From contig CM029612.1 of NCBI GenBank assembly GCA_017311315.1, positions 18,173,125 through 18,237,124 of the forward strand: a stretch of DNA of 64,000 nucleotides, given 5' to 3'. The notes beneath the pieces were generated by a model, which was not told the DNA's origin, made no database searches, and saw only the letters and a program-made list of their open reading frames with translations. Positions 23,487-35,488 of this stretch are shown piece by piece. How positions within the stretch are numbered: position 1 is the first letter of the stretch; every line of letters starts with the position of its first letter. Both the position numbers and the translations under genes were made by a program. The stretch is from Dendrocalamus latiflorus (Eukaryota > Streptophyta > Magnoliopsida > Poales > Poaceae).

Positions 23487-23938
23487 GAACGGGGCTTCCC
23501 TGTCCCCAGGTCCCTGTCCCCTCCCCTGTCCCCTAAATCTAAGCCGTTGGCAGCTCATCCAACGGCTCAGTTTTTATATTTTTCCAATTTGCTCATTTTC
23601 ATCTCAAATTTAAAAATAAAAATATGTTAATACATAATAAATAATAACAAATACATAAAAATATAAAAATTATTTTTTATTATTTAAATAAATTTTTTAT
23701 TACATTAAAAATAAAAAATTTATTTTTTTACTATTTTAAAAGTAATAAAAAATAATTTTTATATTTTTATGTATTTGTTATTATTTATTATGTATTAACA
23801 TATTTTTATTTTTAAATTTGAGATGAAAATGAGCAAATTGAGAAAATATAAAAACTGAGCCGTTGGATGAGCTGCCAACGGCTCAGATTTAGGGGACAGG
23901 GGAGGGGACAGGGACCTGGGGACAGGGAAGCCCCGTTC
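23487..23938. mobile_element. Mutator-type MITE, near-perfect 452-bp palindrome
   Basis: Starts GAACGGGGCTTCCCTGTCCC and ends with the same sequence inverted. Perfect 9-bp duplication gtcgccagt at 23478-23486 and 23939-23947, the length typical of Mutator-like elements. The arms stay nearly identical for roughly 200 bp each; only a few differences are visible (such as ttttccaa versus ttctcaa, and ctaag versus ctgag). AT-rich centre. No coding. Arm identity points to recent insertion, and a transcript would form a long hairpin. Confidence 0.92.
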
Positions 23939-23947
23939 GTCGCCAGT

Positions 23948-25200
23948 GGTCAGCACGGTGCCCATCCCGTTGACCCGGTTCTTCAGCCAACACGTGTGTG
24001 TGTTTTGAAGGAGCCAACATTTGCTGCTGAAGACTAGAATGTTTTTTTAGAGGAAGGTAGGCTCTTCATTGATTCTAACCTACTGAAAGTAACATGTGTT
24101 CCAATCGTACTTATCAAGAGCTAATGCCAGATTTAGCACTATTTCACACTGAATATATTAAACTAGATGTATACCGAATGTATTTGTAAAAATGTCATTT
24201 CTGCTATCTGTCAACCGGACGGCAAGCAGCGCACACGAGACGACAGGTGGAGAGGCCACTGGCGGCAGGCGCCTGCCACCTGCCTGTAGATGGCAGGCAG
24301 CCTGCTGCCCGATGGGGGACGGTAGACAGGTCTGCCGTCCAGTGAGGGGGCGGTAGGTGATTAAGCCGACTTAATTACCTGCTCTAATTTTTTTTATTGT
24401 AATTTGTAAATATATCAAATGAGCTCCAAAAATTACAAAAATTTATGCACAGTCTCCTTACATAACGTACTTTATAGTGTAACCTTTGGGTAATTTTATC
24501 CATTATAAATGTTGCTCAAAAATTCATACAATGTTCATATTTGTACGAGTTTTTACATATAGAAAACGAGCTCCAAAAATTACAAATTTTATGTGAAGCC
24601 TCCCAACACACTCATAGTTATTGTGTAATTTTTTTGGAAATTTTATGCGCTCTAAATTTGCCATGTTAATTTGTGATAATTTTATCGTAATTAGCGATAT
24701 GCGATGCTCATGCATCTTTTAAAGTGTATGACCTCTGTCCTTCGCACATATGTCGGCCTGTTGCTGCTATATTTTCTTTTTCACTGTGTGCTTCGCACAA
24801 TTGTCACTCTGCTCGTGTCGTCCCGCCTCGCGCGCTCCCTTGTCCACACTGATGTCGTTATGTCCGTATCGTCCACCCTCGCCCGCTCCCTTGTCTTCAC
24901 ATTTGTCAGTGTTACCATGCCGTCCCCCTGGCCCAAAGTGCTGCGCATCGACAAGGAGTCCTTAATTTGCAAGATGAGTGCATCGGGTTCGCTTTGCGTT
25001 TAGCCATAAATATGAAACTCTCGTAGTTGGTAATCGGTCGTCTCAGTCGCTCATCGCAAAAGCTCATTCTTGCGGTCGTCGCTCAAAATTAAGAATGCGT
25101 AGCTAATTATTTTGAGAAGCAAGTGCATAGCTCATTAAGAACGCGGTAGGAGGGCGCGATAGTGCTGGTTGCTTCTCCCGAAAGATAGGTAATTTTTTTC
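23948..25200. other. Non-coding stretch with eroded repeats
   Basis: The phrase gagctccaaaaattacaaa occurs twice (24421 and 24570), pointing to a diverged duplication in an AT-rich repeat. 24240-24330 is a G/C-rich run of ggcaggc/ctgcc words that can fold. No gene seen. Confidence 0.45.
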
Positions 25201-25259
25201 AGATTGATAATCAAATTGTCGGCAATTAATAAACTATTCGCATGTAGTTACACGCATAT

Positions 25260-27180
25260 AATCATTTTTGTTGTAACGCTTAATGTGGATTTGGTTGTTG
25301 TGGCTTCAGGTAGTTGCATACATGGAGCACTTACAATGTCCTACGTCGATGGTCTTGTACGGGCTAGACCCGATGGGTTGGACCTATCAACATGCCAATA
25401 CAAGGTGCTCCAGGTTGAGAGACTCGGTGTCGTGAATATTCATGAGCTATGAAGCTACATCCAAAGGGGGTTCGCCACGGAGGCAATGACGATGAAACAT
25501 GCCATCGAGGGGATCACCTGCACCAATGGCGTGTGGAAGCTCGTGAAGGTGAATGGCACTAAGCATGGAGGCAATACATGCAAATTGCCTCCCAACCCGA
25601 GGCGGCCATTTACGGGAGGTCGTGGTGTACCTAAGTTTCGCGCACCGGGAGTCCGAAAACGTTGATGAGCCTGGCCCCTCGACACACGGGGACCACAAGC
25701 GGAGCTTCAAGATGATACCACTGAATGTGTTGTATCGGAGGGTAGACTCACCCTTGATTTTGTGCGGAATGAGGGGGCGGGCATGTGGTGGTCAGCTTGA
25801 ATTGACAACCACAAGTATCTACCGAACCAGCCGCTTGTGTTGGAGTCCGACGAGGACATTGACCCAGGCTCCGATGATAGCGAGAACAACGCACAGCCGA
25901 CGGCTGGTCCACCTGAGGAATTGTGTTATTGGAGGTGCCCTATGTGTTCTCCAGGCTCGATGATATTGTGGTGTGTTCCCTCGTACTGCCGCAAGAAAAA
26001 TGGTCCAAGTGGGGGTTTCAAGCTGACACACTCTTAGTTGGGCAACGCTTTCTTAGTAAGGTAGCTGTGCAACAAGCTATTGCACGGTATGCCTTATCTA
26101 TCAACCATGTGTACCGAGTGCACCAATCCAACCCAACCAATTACGCTGTGAAGTGCGTAGTGGAAGGCTGCTCCGGAAAGGTCAGCTCTCAACGAGCCAA
26201 GTTTTTTGGCTCGGCCTTCTCGATCAAGACGATGATCGACCACACTTGCATGCTCAGCGAGCTCCTGCGCCATCATCGGAACGTGACTTCGGCATATGTG
26301 GCAAGCATCATTAGCCACCTAGTTGCGGCTGACGTTTGTCTCTCCAAGGATGCTCATGTCAGAAGTTGCCAATGTGGTCATCTATCCAGTTAGTTACAGT
26401 AAGATTCGACGAGGCAAGCACAAGGTCATCGAGTTCATGTTCAGGACGTATGAAGAGGCATACAACCTTGCACCGAGATTGCTTCACTAGATAGCCGAAT
26501 CAAACACTGGCACATCCGTAAACAAGCTTGAGTGTCCAGATGCTGACGGAGGGCCCAACTGCTTCATACTAGACCGGCTATTCTGGGCTTTCACCCAGGC
26601 CATTGAGGGCTTCAAGTTTTGTCGTTCTGTGCTCACGATGGATGACACTTTCCTCATAGGGAGTTACAAGGGAACCATTCTCACTGCGGTGGCAACCGAT
26701 GCGAATGATTAGCTTCTATCAGTGGCATTTGCCATTGTGGAAAGTGAGAACACGTTCAGTTGGCTCTGGTTCCTAGCGAACGTGAAGCAAGCGGTGGTTG
26801 GCGACCGACCCAATGTTTTCATCATCACGGATCACAATGTTGGGTTGATGGCCGCGCTGAACACCATGCAGCATGGGACCAAACCCCCTCACTAGTGGAA
26901 TGACGTGCAAACCTGATGGTGCATAAGGCATCTTGTATCTAACTTGTTCGTATGGTTTCACAGCCAGGAAAGTGTGAAGATGTTCAAGGCATTGTGTCTG
27001 CAAAACCAGAGGTGGAAGTTCGAATCCATCTGGACAGAGCTAGAAAGGCGAACTATGGAGGGAGAGCAACCCCGCGGCACTATAAGTTTCTCCGAGTGGA
27101 TTTATCGACATGCTCCTAAATTACATAAATGGTCCCTTCTCTATGACATGGATGGTGCGAGGTATGGGACCGCTACCTGA
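25260..27180 (+). pseudogene. Mutator-like (MULE) transposase, multiply broken
   Basis: Plus-strand remnant of a MuDR-family transposase. An N-terminal part (25295-25900) with several stops is followed by the MuDR domain: QRFLSKVAVQQAIARYALSI ... YAVKCVVEGCSGKVSSQ ... HHRNVTSAYVASIISHLV (about 26035-26335). The catalytic core follows: VLTMDDTFLIGSYKGTILTA, VATDAND*LLSVAFAIVESE, SWLWFLANVKQAVVGDRPNV. The first catalytic Asp lies in TMDDTF. In-frame stops include those after NLAPRLLH (about 26488), after ATDAND (26710) and after TKPPH (26893), plus frameshifts. No SWIM zinc finger is visible. Terminal inverted repeats were not found, so element limits are unknown. Inactive. Confidence 0.85.
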
Positions 27181-27325
27181 TGAGACATTGGTTCAACAAA
27201 GAAGGCTTGTCGATGCACTGAATACTTCATGGTTCTATCTGTGAACTATTTAGGCTTGCTAATATTTCTCTTGAGTTTGGTTTGCATGGGGTGTTGATTT
27301 GTGGCCAGTGGTCAGACATGTTCAG

Positions 27326-28879
27326 TCACCACATTGCTGGGAGTATGATTATGCATAACACTGCTGTCAGTTTGATCAGAGGAGGGAGCATGCAGAGACA
27401 TCTCAGGTGCAGAGGGTTCAGAAACTGATCCTTGGTTGGGATCATTGTGCTACTATTCTTCTCGGCTAGCATGATCAGACTGCTAACCTCTATGGACATT
27501 AGCTCCTGCAATATCAGTAACCGATTGCAAAATGGACAAATTATAACCACACATAGAGTTAGTATGTAGTCCTGGCTCAATCTAGAAAGGAGACGACAAA
27601 AGAGGCGATGTGGTTCTGGGCTGTGGAGTAGTGTAGGAAGTGAAGACAGATTCATCAAAGACCACATCACAAGAGACATATATGTGGCTAGTGGCTCTAT
27701 CAAGGCCCTTGTACCCATTATGCATAGAGCTATACCCCAAGAAAACGCATTGTTTAGAACGAAACTCAAGTTCCTACTGTTGTATGGGCGTAGGTTCGGC
27801 CAACAGGCACCCCCAAATATATTGAGGTAGGCATAGTTAGGTGTGACATTAAGAAGGCGAGTGAGGGGGTTTGAATTATAAAGAATAGGACTAGGCACTC
27901 GGTTAATGAGGTAGCAGGCTGTGAGGAAAGTTTCATCCCAGAAATGAATAGGGGGAGAGGTTGAGCAAGCAAAGTCAGTCCGGTCTCTACAACATGGCGA
28001 TGCTTTCTTTCAGCAATGCCATTCTGTGAGGACATGACATGTGATGTGACACACCGATTAGCTTACAAACACGATGGAGTCGATGGTACTCACCACTCCA
28101 ATCGGACTGGATTGCATAGATTCTGGTGTTCATTTAGCACTCAACAAGTTTTTAGAAATTGTGGAAAACATGTTCAACGTCAGACTTCTGTTTAAGCAAA
28201 TAAATCCACATGAAATGACTATAGTCATCGATGAAGCTCACATAGTACTTAAATCCCCCAAATTAGATAAGAGCTGGTCCCCAGACATCAGTATGAACTA
28301 GCTCAAGTGGAGAAGAAGTTATTCAAGTAGATTTATTATGAGGTAAAGTATGAACTTTGGATCATTGACATGTGTCACAAACTGAGACATCTTGAGTAGA
28401 AAAAGAACATGGCAAGTTTTGCAATCTAAGAGCAGTCTTAATGACTGACGATGAAGGATGACTGAGTCAATGATGCCATTGTGTTGACGACACCACGACT
28501 CCTAAAAACTTTTGGATGCTGGTAGGCATGGAAGGGTGACTGATTAGTATTGGGTATAGACCTCCCTTGATTCTACCATGAATAAGAACCTTCTTCATGT
28601 CCTTGTCCTTTACAAAAAGGAATCATGATGAAATTCAACAAACACGTTGTTAGAAACTAATTTGTGGACAGAAAGGAGATATTTACTAATGTGTGGAACA
28701 TAGAGAATATTATTTAAAACAATATAATTATCTAAGCTAGGTAAAATAGAACTACCAATATGTGAAAATTTAAAACCTTGTCCATTTGCAACTTGAACCT
28801 GGTCCTTGCCAATGTAGTGTTCATGCATCACAAGTCGGTCAAGATAACTGCTGAGATGATCAGTGGCTCCTATGTCCAC
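27326..28879 (-). pseudogene. Copia protease-integrase remnant
   Basis: Starts with the aspartic protease/pre-integrase region (28610-28879): MDIGATDHLSSYLDRLVMHE ... NILYVPHISKYLLSVHKLVS. The motif is D-I-G-A where D-S/T-G-A is usual. Then an integrase zinc-finger and core (about 28050-28600) with HTDVWGPA, YYVSFIDDYSHF and SDWSGEY, and the C-terminal part NGIAERKHRHVVETGLTLLA (27766-28035), then NYAYLNIFGGACWPNLRPYN (27700-27850). Stops and frameshifts interrupt it throughout. Not functional. Confidence 0.8.
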
Positions 28880-29252
28880 ATACCAGTTCTAATCACTAAC
28901 ATTACTCCCATAGGTCACCGAGTTCCCTGAATGATCTTCGGGTTGATAGGCATGATTGAAGCATTGTCCACACCTCAAAGCATCATACCCATATTTTCCA
29001 CATACTTGACATGTGGACTTTCCTCGACCTCCACTTCAACCACGGCCCTGGGACTCGTTGTGCCCATGGTCGCGGCTATGTCCACCTCGACCTCCATTGT
29101 GTTTGTTGCCATAGGAACCACCATAAGGGCCATCATGGCATCATGACATTTTGTTCGAGTCGAAGCTCAAAACGCAAGAGATATGCATACATGTCATTGA
29201 GACTTACAGGATCATTGCAAGTTGTAACTAAGGTGACTAGAGAGTCATATTC

Positions 29253-32200
29253 TGTAACATCCCAATTTTTTGCTAAAATTAAAAAAAATTAAAATTAATT
29301 TAAATTAAAGTAAGTATTTTTGTTGCCTAAATTTTCTTTTTGGTTTTGCCCTAGATTTCCTGTTTTTGAAAAATGCTAGATTTAAAAAGTATTCTAAGAA
29401 AAACCAAAACAATTATTATATAAAATGATATTTTGATTTTCTATAAAAATCCTACTTTAAATTAATTATTTGGAGTTATTTGGATTTTATTTGGTTTCCT
29501 GGATTTTTCTGGGTTTGAAAATGTATTTTTGAAATTAAAAAGTATTTTAAGTATGAAAATTAAATACCAACATTAGTTAGAAATAATTTTATTAAGTCCA
29601 AAATGTCTCCAGGAGGATCTCTGAATTGTTCTGGAATTTTTGGAGTTTATTTTGTATTTTTCTGAGGCTTATTGGAATTCCTGTGCTTTTCTGAAAAACC
29701 CAAAAATCAGAAAAAGAAATAATCTCCCCTCCTCCCCCTCCGGCCGCCACGTGGACGGCCGGATTGCGCCCACGTCACCCCGTCGGCACATCCCGCCTCC
29801 ACCCCTCCCCTGCCCGCCACCTGTCCGGCTCCGATAGCGGCCACGCCGCCCACCGGCCTAATCCACCGTCTGCCCTCCGCTTCACCTCGGCTGCCCGATC
29901 CCCATCCAACCGCCCCGCTTCCCCGTCCCTTTCTCTCTCTCCACGCCCGTCCCCACCTGTCGGCGCACCCCCCTCTCGCTGCGCCGCGGGCCCGGCTTGT
30001 CAGGCCCGTCTCCCTCCCCGCCCTTCTTCCTCCCCGCGCCGCTGGCCGTTGCGCCCACCGCCCGCTTATCCCGGCCACCTCCCCTCTTGCTCGGCCACGC
30101 CCCCACTCCCGCTCGTGCGCCACTCCCTTCCGCAAGCCGCGCCCACCTCCCTCCCCACGACCCGCGCCCGCTCGGCCTCACCTGTCCGCAACGGCCGCCG
30201 CCCACCACCCACCTCCGGCGACAAATCCGCGTCGCCCCCGTCGCCCTCCGCCCCGAGTGCCGCCCCAACTCGCTCCACCTCGCTCCGCCTCTCCTCCCCC
30301 TCCCCGAGCTCTCCTTCGCCCCCACGCCGTGCGCATTCGCCCCCGCCGCCGTCGCCAACTTCGGCGAGCAATCGCCGCCGTGCCGCTGCTCCCCAAGCCC
30401 CGCCGGCGCCGCCATCGCCTTCCTCACCTCGCCGCGAAGCCCCTCAGCCGCTCCGCCGTGCTCCCCGGTCACCGGAGCGCTAGCCCCGCCGTTGCCCGAG
30501 CGTCTCCGCCGCCTCTTCCTCGCCGCCGGTCGTCTCCGTCCGCCCCCACCACCGCACTCCCCGTCCTCGCCTCTCTCTCTCGTCCGCCACTCGCCGACCG
30601 CCACCGCACCGCCGCTCGCCGGTGAGCCCCCTTCCCGACCACCGCCTCCGGCTGGCCTGGCCACGTCAGCGGCCGAAGCTGACGTGGGCGCCACGTCCCC
30701 TGCCACCCGGCGCCACGCGGGCAACCGGTCAGCGCCACCTCGGCTCCCCTTGCCACGCAAGCGCCACACCCCCACCCCGCCACTTCAGCCTCCCCATGAG
30801 CCCGTGGACCCGGTCCATAGACTCGGGGCCCACCTGTCAGCCTTTGCCCGAATGTTCTGATGTCATGCTGATGCAGTAAATTGATTTTCCAGCTGAAAAA
30901 CAATTCGGCTGAAAAAGAAATTCCCTGCTGACGCAATAATTTAGATTTTCCTTTAGGAAAATAATTCCAAAAATCCTGATTTTTCATTTTCTCTCTTTTT
31001 AAACTTCCCGGAGCTCGTTCTCCTTCGTCCTAACTCCGATTTAGCCCATTCAAATTTCTCAATTCATCAAAAATTTCCCTATCTATTTCCAGTCTCAATT
31101 CAAATTTTTGAAGTCAATTTGAATTTATTTTGAATTTATTTGAATTTAGTGGGTTGTTTTCACGTGTAGACTTCGACGATTCGGGAGAATTCTTTGACGA
31201 AGATTCAAACAAATTTGAAGAGCAAGGCAAGTCACACTCCTTGATCATGTTGATCCCAGTTTTCAAAATAAAATTATGTTGATTTAAATTATATTGCATG
31301 CATATTTTTATTCAACGTATTTCAATTCAGTTTTAAATTTAGTTATTGCCTACTTGTTAATCTCTCCATTGAATTTGAATTCCTCAATACCTTGTCACCC
31401 TAGAATGAAACTCTAGTTAATACATTAGTGTTGGCTAGAGAGTTTAATCAAATGCTTAGCCCTGCATAGTCATATAATTTTGTTTTGGGATATCTTTCAC
31501 ATAAAATGATAACCCTTTTTACATAAAATGTTATGCACTCTTGACTTTGGTGAGTCAAGGAGTGTTATGAAATATTTTGAAAACAAAATATAAAGCTTGG
31601 TTTAGACTTAGGCAATTGGTCAGATTGGTGGGTGCATGCATGCCTTGTTGGTTGGAGCCGTAGTGGTTGATTGTCGTGCACAGGGGTATGTGGTTGGGCC
31701 TAAGTCAGATTAAGGACCGGTCTGTGAGCTACTGTTGCAAAGCCCTAATCGTACTACCACATTGCTGGTATGGGACAGCTCCGGCTGAATAATTTGCGAA
31801 GTCCCAACCTGAGTCAAGTCGTAGGTTGAAAGTGAGCGTGGTTGGTGCCATGTGAAGTCTCACTTGGGCGAGCGTGGTTAAGCCATGAGAAGTCTCGTCT
31901 AGGCTCAAGAGGGGGTCCCGGTCTGGTGGATTCCTTACTGGGGTGAAACCTTAGAGTTGGCTCGACCAGGTTGAAGGCTTTGCATTGTAAAGGCCTTAGC
32001 ACGACTCCCCACCGCACACCTAAGGAAGTGTGTAATCTAGTGGTACAACGGAATGATCGTGTCTTGTGGGTAAAGCTGTACAACCTCTGCAGAGTGTATA
32101 ATCTATCCTGGATAGCCGTGCCCACGGTCATGGGCATGCTGAGTAAAAGTTTTTCATGGATTAGATTTTGCTTTGCAAAAATATTTTCGAAAACCTTGTG

Positions 32201-32883
32201 GATGGATGGAATCCACGAGAGATGAAAACCTTGCGGATGGATGGAATCCGTGAGAGATTGAAACCTGATGGTTGGATGGAATCCATCAGAGTTGCGCAGT
32301 GAAAGCGTGTGATCTTTTGGAAAAAGATGGTCCGGGTGGGATGCCCGTGGATAGGTTGGTGTTTGGTCGGAGCTTGCACTGACGGTACTATTTTCAATTA
32401 CAAGTATTATTTTTTACTTACTGTATTAAATTCAACAATTTCAATCTACTTATTGTATTTCTTAAATGCTGTTTTATGCAAACTAACCCTATAAGCCTTC
32501 CATTGAAGCCTTTATCATTATGGTGCATTTTCCGTGTGACTTGCGGAGTACAAGTTTGTACTCACCTTGCTTTTTCCACACAGAGAAGAAAGACGTCAAC
32601 TACGGTGAAGATCTGGATGAGTAGGCCGCGTCTTACTGTCGTTTGCCTGTAGACAGGCTTGGGCTTCGTCATTTATCAGTTTGCTTCCGCAATTATTTGC
32701 TTTATTTATTTTGCCAATGAGCATTGATGTAAGACTTGGCCATAAGGCCGTACCCTTTTATTTAATATATATGAAGTCATTTGTGCTTGGTATTTATCTT
32801 TGTTGTGACTGTGTGCACTAGCTGATCTTGGATTAGTGCGATTTACACAGAGGATCCAGGAGTCGTTACTCCGGGTTTCGACA
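29253..32883 (+). mobile_element. Solo LTR, 3.6 kb, probably Ty3/gypsy, inside copia gag
   Basis: Starts TGTAACATCCCAA, ends GGGTTTCGACA, with perfect 5-bp duplication tattc at 29248-29252 and 32884-32888. No protein domains. 29720-30860 is very GC-rich and therefore open in several frames on both strands; I reject these as genes because composition explains them. A degenerate short repeat, atggatggaatcc(a/g), recurs at 32205-32290. The sequence is later than the copia element it interrupts. Confidence 0.9.
32205..32295 (+). repeat. Short tandem repeat with ggatggatggaatcc core
   Basis: Three diverged copies of a roughly 40-bp unit with (g/t)ggatggaatcc(a/g)(t/c)(g/c)agag, followed by gatgaaaacc, gattgaaacc or gttgcgc. 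Confidence 0.8.
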
Positions 32884-33720
32884 TATTCAGATCCTAGCCT
32901 AGCCAAAATGTAGCCAATCACCTCATCATTAGATAGAGCTTTGCCGACTAATGCCATTGTATCGACATGACCCTTCATCTTGTGGTAGTATTCGGATGCT
33001 GACATGTCCTTCTTCTTCATAGATAGTTGATATTGAATTTGCATCACCCTCGCACGGTTCTGAGAGGAGAACATGCCCATCAGAGCTGCCCATACTTCAA
33101 TTGAGGTAGACAGCCACATGACTTGGGCAAGAATGTCCTCTATCATGGATGACAGGAGGGCACTTAGCATGATTTTGTTCTACTGGAACCAGTGGAAGTA
33201 AGCCGGATTAGGGACTTGTCACGTGTCAGCACCAGTTCCCTCAGTCAACATCACCGAGGGTGCGACAACACTTCCATCCACGTATCCATACATGTTTTGG
33301 CCACACAGATATGGCTCCACTTGAGCTTTCTAGAGGAGAAAGTTCTCCCGGGAGAGCTTGGCACTGATAAGATGACCAAAGGTTGGTATTGAGATGTTGT
33401 TGCTGGATGAAGGAACCAGGGCACCGTTGGTTGCGCCGGGATTGATAGCAGCAGAAGAAGACATAAGCCCTTGTTGTGGATCACGACTTTGATACCAAGT
33501 CAAAATATGTGATTGGCAAGTGATTTGTGCTACGCAACCCACCATGTGGGTCTATCTCTCATATATACTCAGTTCAATACATGGAAGAGATTACAACAGA
33601 TTTGGAAACTAAAAAATGTGATCCCTACAATCTCGGTAATATCTCTGGTACTATTCACAGTCCGCCAATAATCGAAATCAGTGCAGATTGCTATCTCAAC
33701 TGCAAGTCTGTGGTTTAGGT

Positions 33721-34111
33721 TTCTATGTTCACAATGTTAAAACGCCAATGCATGTGTGCTTGCTAGTATTTGCACGTAAGTTGTTGCTTTATCATAGATA
33801 TTGTGCCCATATGCCATTGGCATGAAGCACACTGAACATGCAATCTGGTATGCTTCCCATTGCAAATGTCAACACTGCAAACTCTTATAACTGGTGTTGG
33901 CTTGTGTCTGCAATTTGCATCTGATCCCTGTTAGATGGCTAGCCATAATGTGTTTACTATAAGCAAAGGCGTCCACTTCAAATGTGGATTTAAGTGGCCC
34001 TTTACTTCATTGATGATCCTTCAAAGAATGTGCATTTGCTTCAATTTCAACCTTCGAATATGCTAATTTGGTAAGAAATGAGGAATGATAAAAAATGACT
34101 ACACTAGTTCA
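33721..34111. other. Non-coding stretch
   Basis: No gene or repeat recognised between the two copia elements. Confidence 0.5.
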
Positions 34112-34116
34112 GATTT

Positions 34117-35488
34117 TGTAGGATCGAATACTGCAATCAGATGGGGTGAATGATTGCCTTCATTTTTTGGAATCTCTTAGTGCTCGATAATGGTTTCGAT
34201 CGCTCTGTACTCAACCACTCACTTGTCGTAAACTCTTACCAGTCATAAACTTTGATGATGGTTTTGATCACTCAGCACTCGACTGGTCGCTCAATTGCTC
34301 AGCTATCACAACTCTTTACCAGTCGTAAACTTCGACCACTACCGGCAATCGTAACCTTCAACCGGTTCTGCGCATGTAAACTACGACCACTTTATACTTT
34401 GTTCTTCAACCGGTTAGCACTCGTAAGCTTCGATGGCTTTCTACATGCTTGAATTTTGACTAATTTGCATGTACTCGAATTTGATTGCTTTGCACAAGGT
34501 TATAACTTTGACTGCTTCGTACGTACTCGAGACTTCAATTGGTTGCACGTACTTGAGATCTTCAACACTGGGAGCAGAATCTCTCGATCACCTATGCCTT
34601 TGAGAATTCAACACCTTGAAGTACTTGTATTTTCTTTGTTTTCATGGCAGCGATTCGATACCTTTGCACGTAGTCGCAAGCTTCGACCTAGTTGCAATCA
34701 CCAACAGTTTTCGAGCAAATCAAGAACATAATTAATTCAAGGCCATGTTTATTGCTGAATTTTTGTGGGTTTACAAAGTACCCTCAAAAGCACCTCTAAA
34801 AGTCTAGCCAAAACTAAAGCCTCCTCAATCTTATCCAAAAGCCGTACATTTGCTATGCCCCTCTGACTCTATTTATATCCTCGGACTCCTTAAGAGTCTT
34901 GTCTGAATAGATCACGAATTTGAGTTCTAAACCAACTCCTATAGCCATAGGACCCGAAACCCTTCCAAACACGAGTTTTTTGAAATTCCAACTTTTCAAC
35001 ATCTCAAGTGTCGAAGCCTCTAGGACCGTACCTCCTGTAGATCCTCCACACATCATCCACCTTTGTTCTCCACGTGCCCAATCATGAGCTCAACTTTCTC
35101 GTGACATCCTTAATCACCTGAACCTCGGATCTCCTATCCTAGTCCCGGTACTATTCGTGATCGACTGTGATCACCTCTATGCTCAACCTGCACATGCAAA
35201 GACCAAAGAACATTTTTCCGGCACAAGTTCTCTCTAACTTGACCAGCATCAATCCACACATGCATAACACAACATGATTCACCCATAAACATGAACCAAC
35301 ACAACACGATCACATAACAGTTAGACTGCCCTTAACATAGCGGTCAGACCATAATACCTGAATACTTCAACACTTTTTAGTTTTCGCATAAGTGCATCGA
35401 CTGAAACTTTCACAAACGCAAAGTCCAATTCAACACATGTGAATTATTCATCGTCACAATATTCACGATCTATCCACATAGTCTAACA
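34117..35488 (-). repeat. 3' LTR of copia 1
   Basis: 1,372 bp; in element orientation starts TGTTAGACTATG and ends CGATCCTACA. The half nearest 34117 consists of degenerate repeats around cgtaaacttcgac. About 28 differences in the first 190 bases against the other LTR, counted by eye from the 34117 side. Confidence 0.9.

Larger units (their letters stand above)
28900..33170 (-). pseudogene. Copia gag, split by a 3.6-kb solo LTR
   Basis: The upstream part (32885-33170) reads SSMIEDILAQVMWLSTSIEV ... IQYQLSMKKKDMSASEYYHK ... VIGYILARLGSEY, a UBN2-type capsid domain. The frame resumes at 29247 with DSLVTLVTTCNDPVSLNDMY ... LLRFELRLEQN, so the reading is continuous across the insertion once the LTR and one copy of its tattc duplication are removed. 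A CQVCGKYGYDALRC zinc knuckle (last His position now Tyr) follows near 28990, after frameshifts. It would form the particle shell and bind RNA. Confidence 0.8.
27326..33720 (-). mobile_element. Ty1/copia retrotransposon 2, truncated and interrupted
   Basis: Minus-strand element. A primer-binding-like ttggtatcaaagtcg lies at about 33484-33498, with the putative 5' LTR remnant beyond it (about 33500-33720). gag comes first (33170 downward), is split by a solo LTR (29253-32883), then continues into a zinc knuckle, protease and integrase. Nothing resembling reverse transcriptase or RNase H follows and no 3' LTR is seen, so the 3' half is deleted, next to the MULE remnant at 25260-27180. Confidence 0.75.

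Noticed and set aside
29707..30987. Several long open frames on both strands, rich in Pro/Arg/Ala or Gly/Arg
   Set aside because: They overlap in opposite strands and all frames inside a very GC-rich part of a solo LTR; composition alone keeps them open and no domain is visible.
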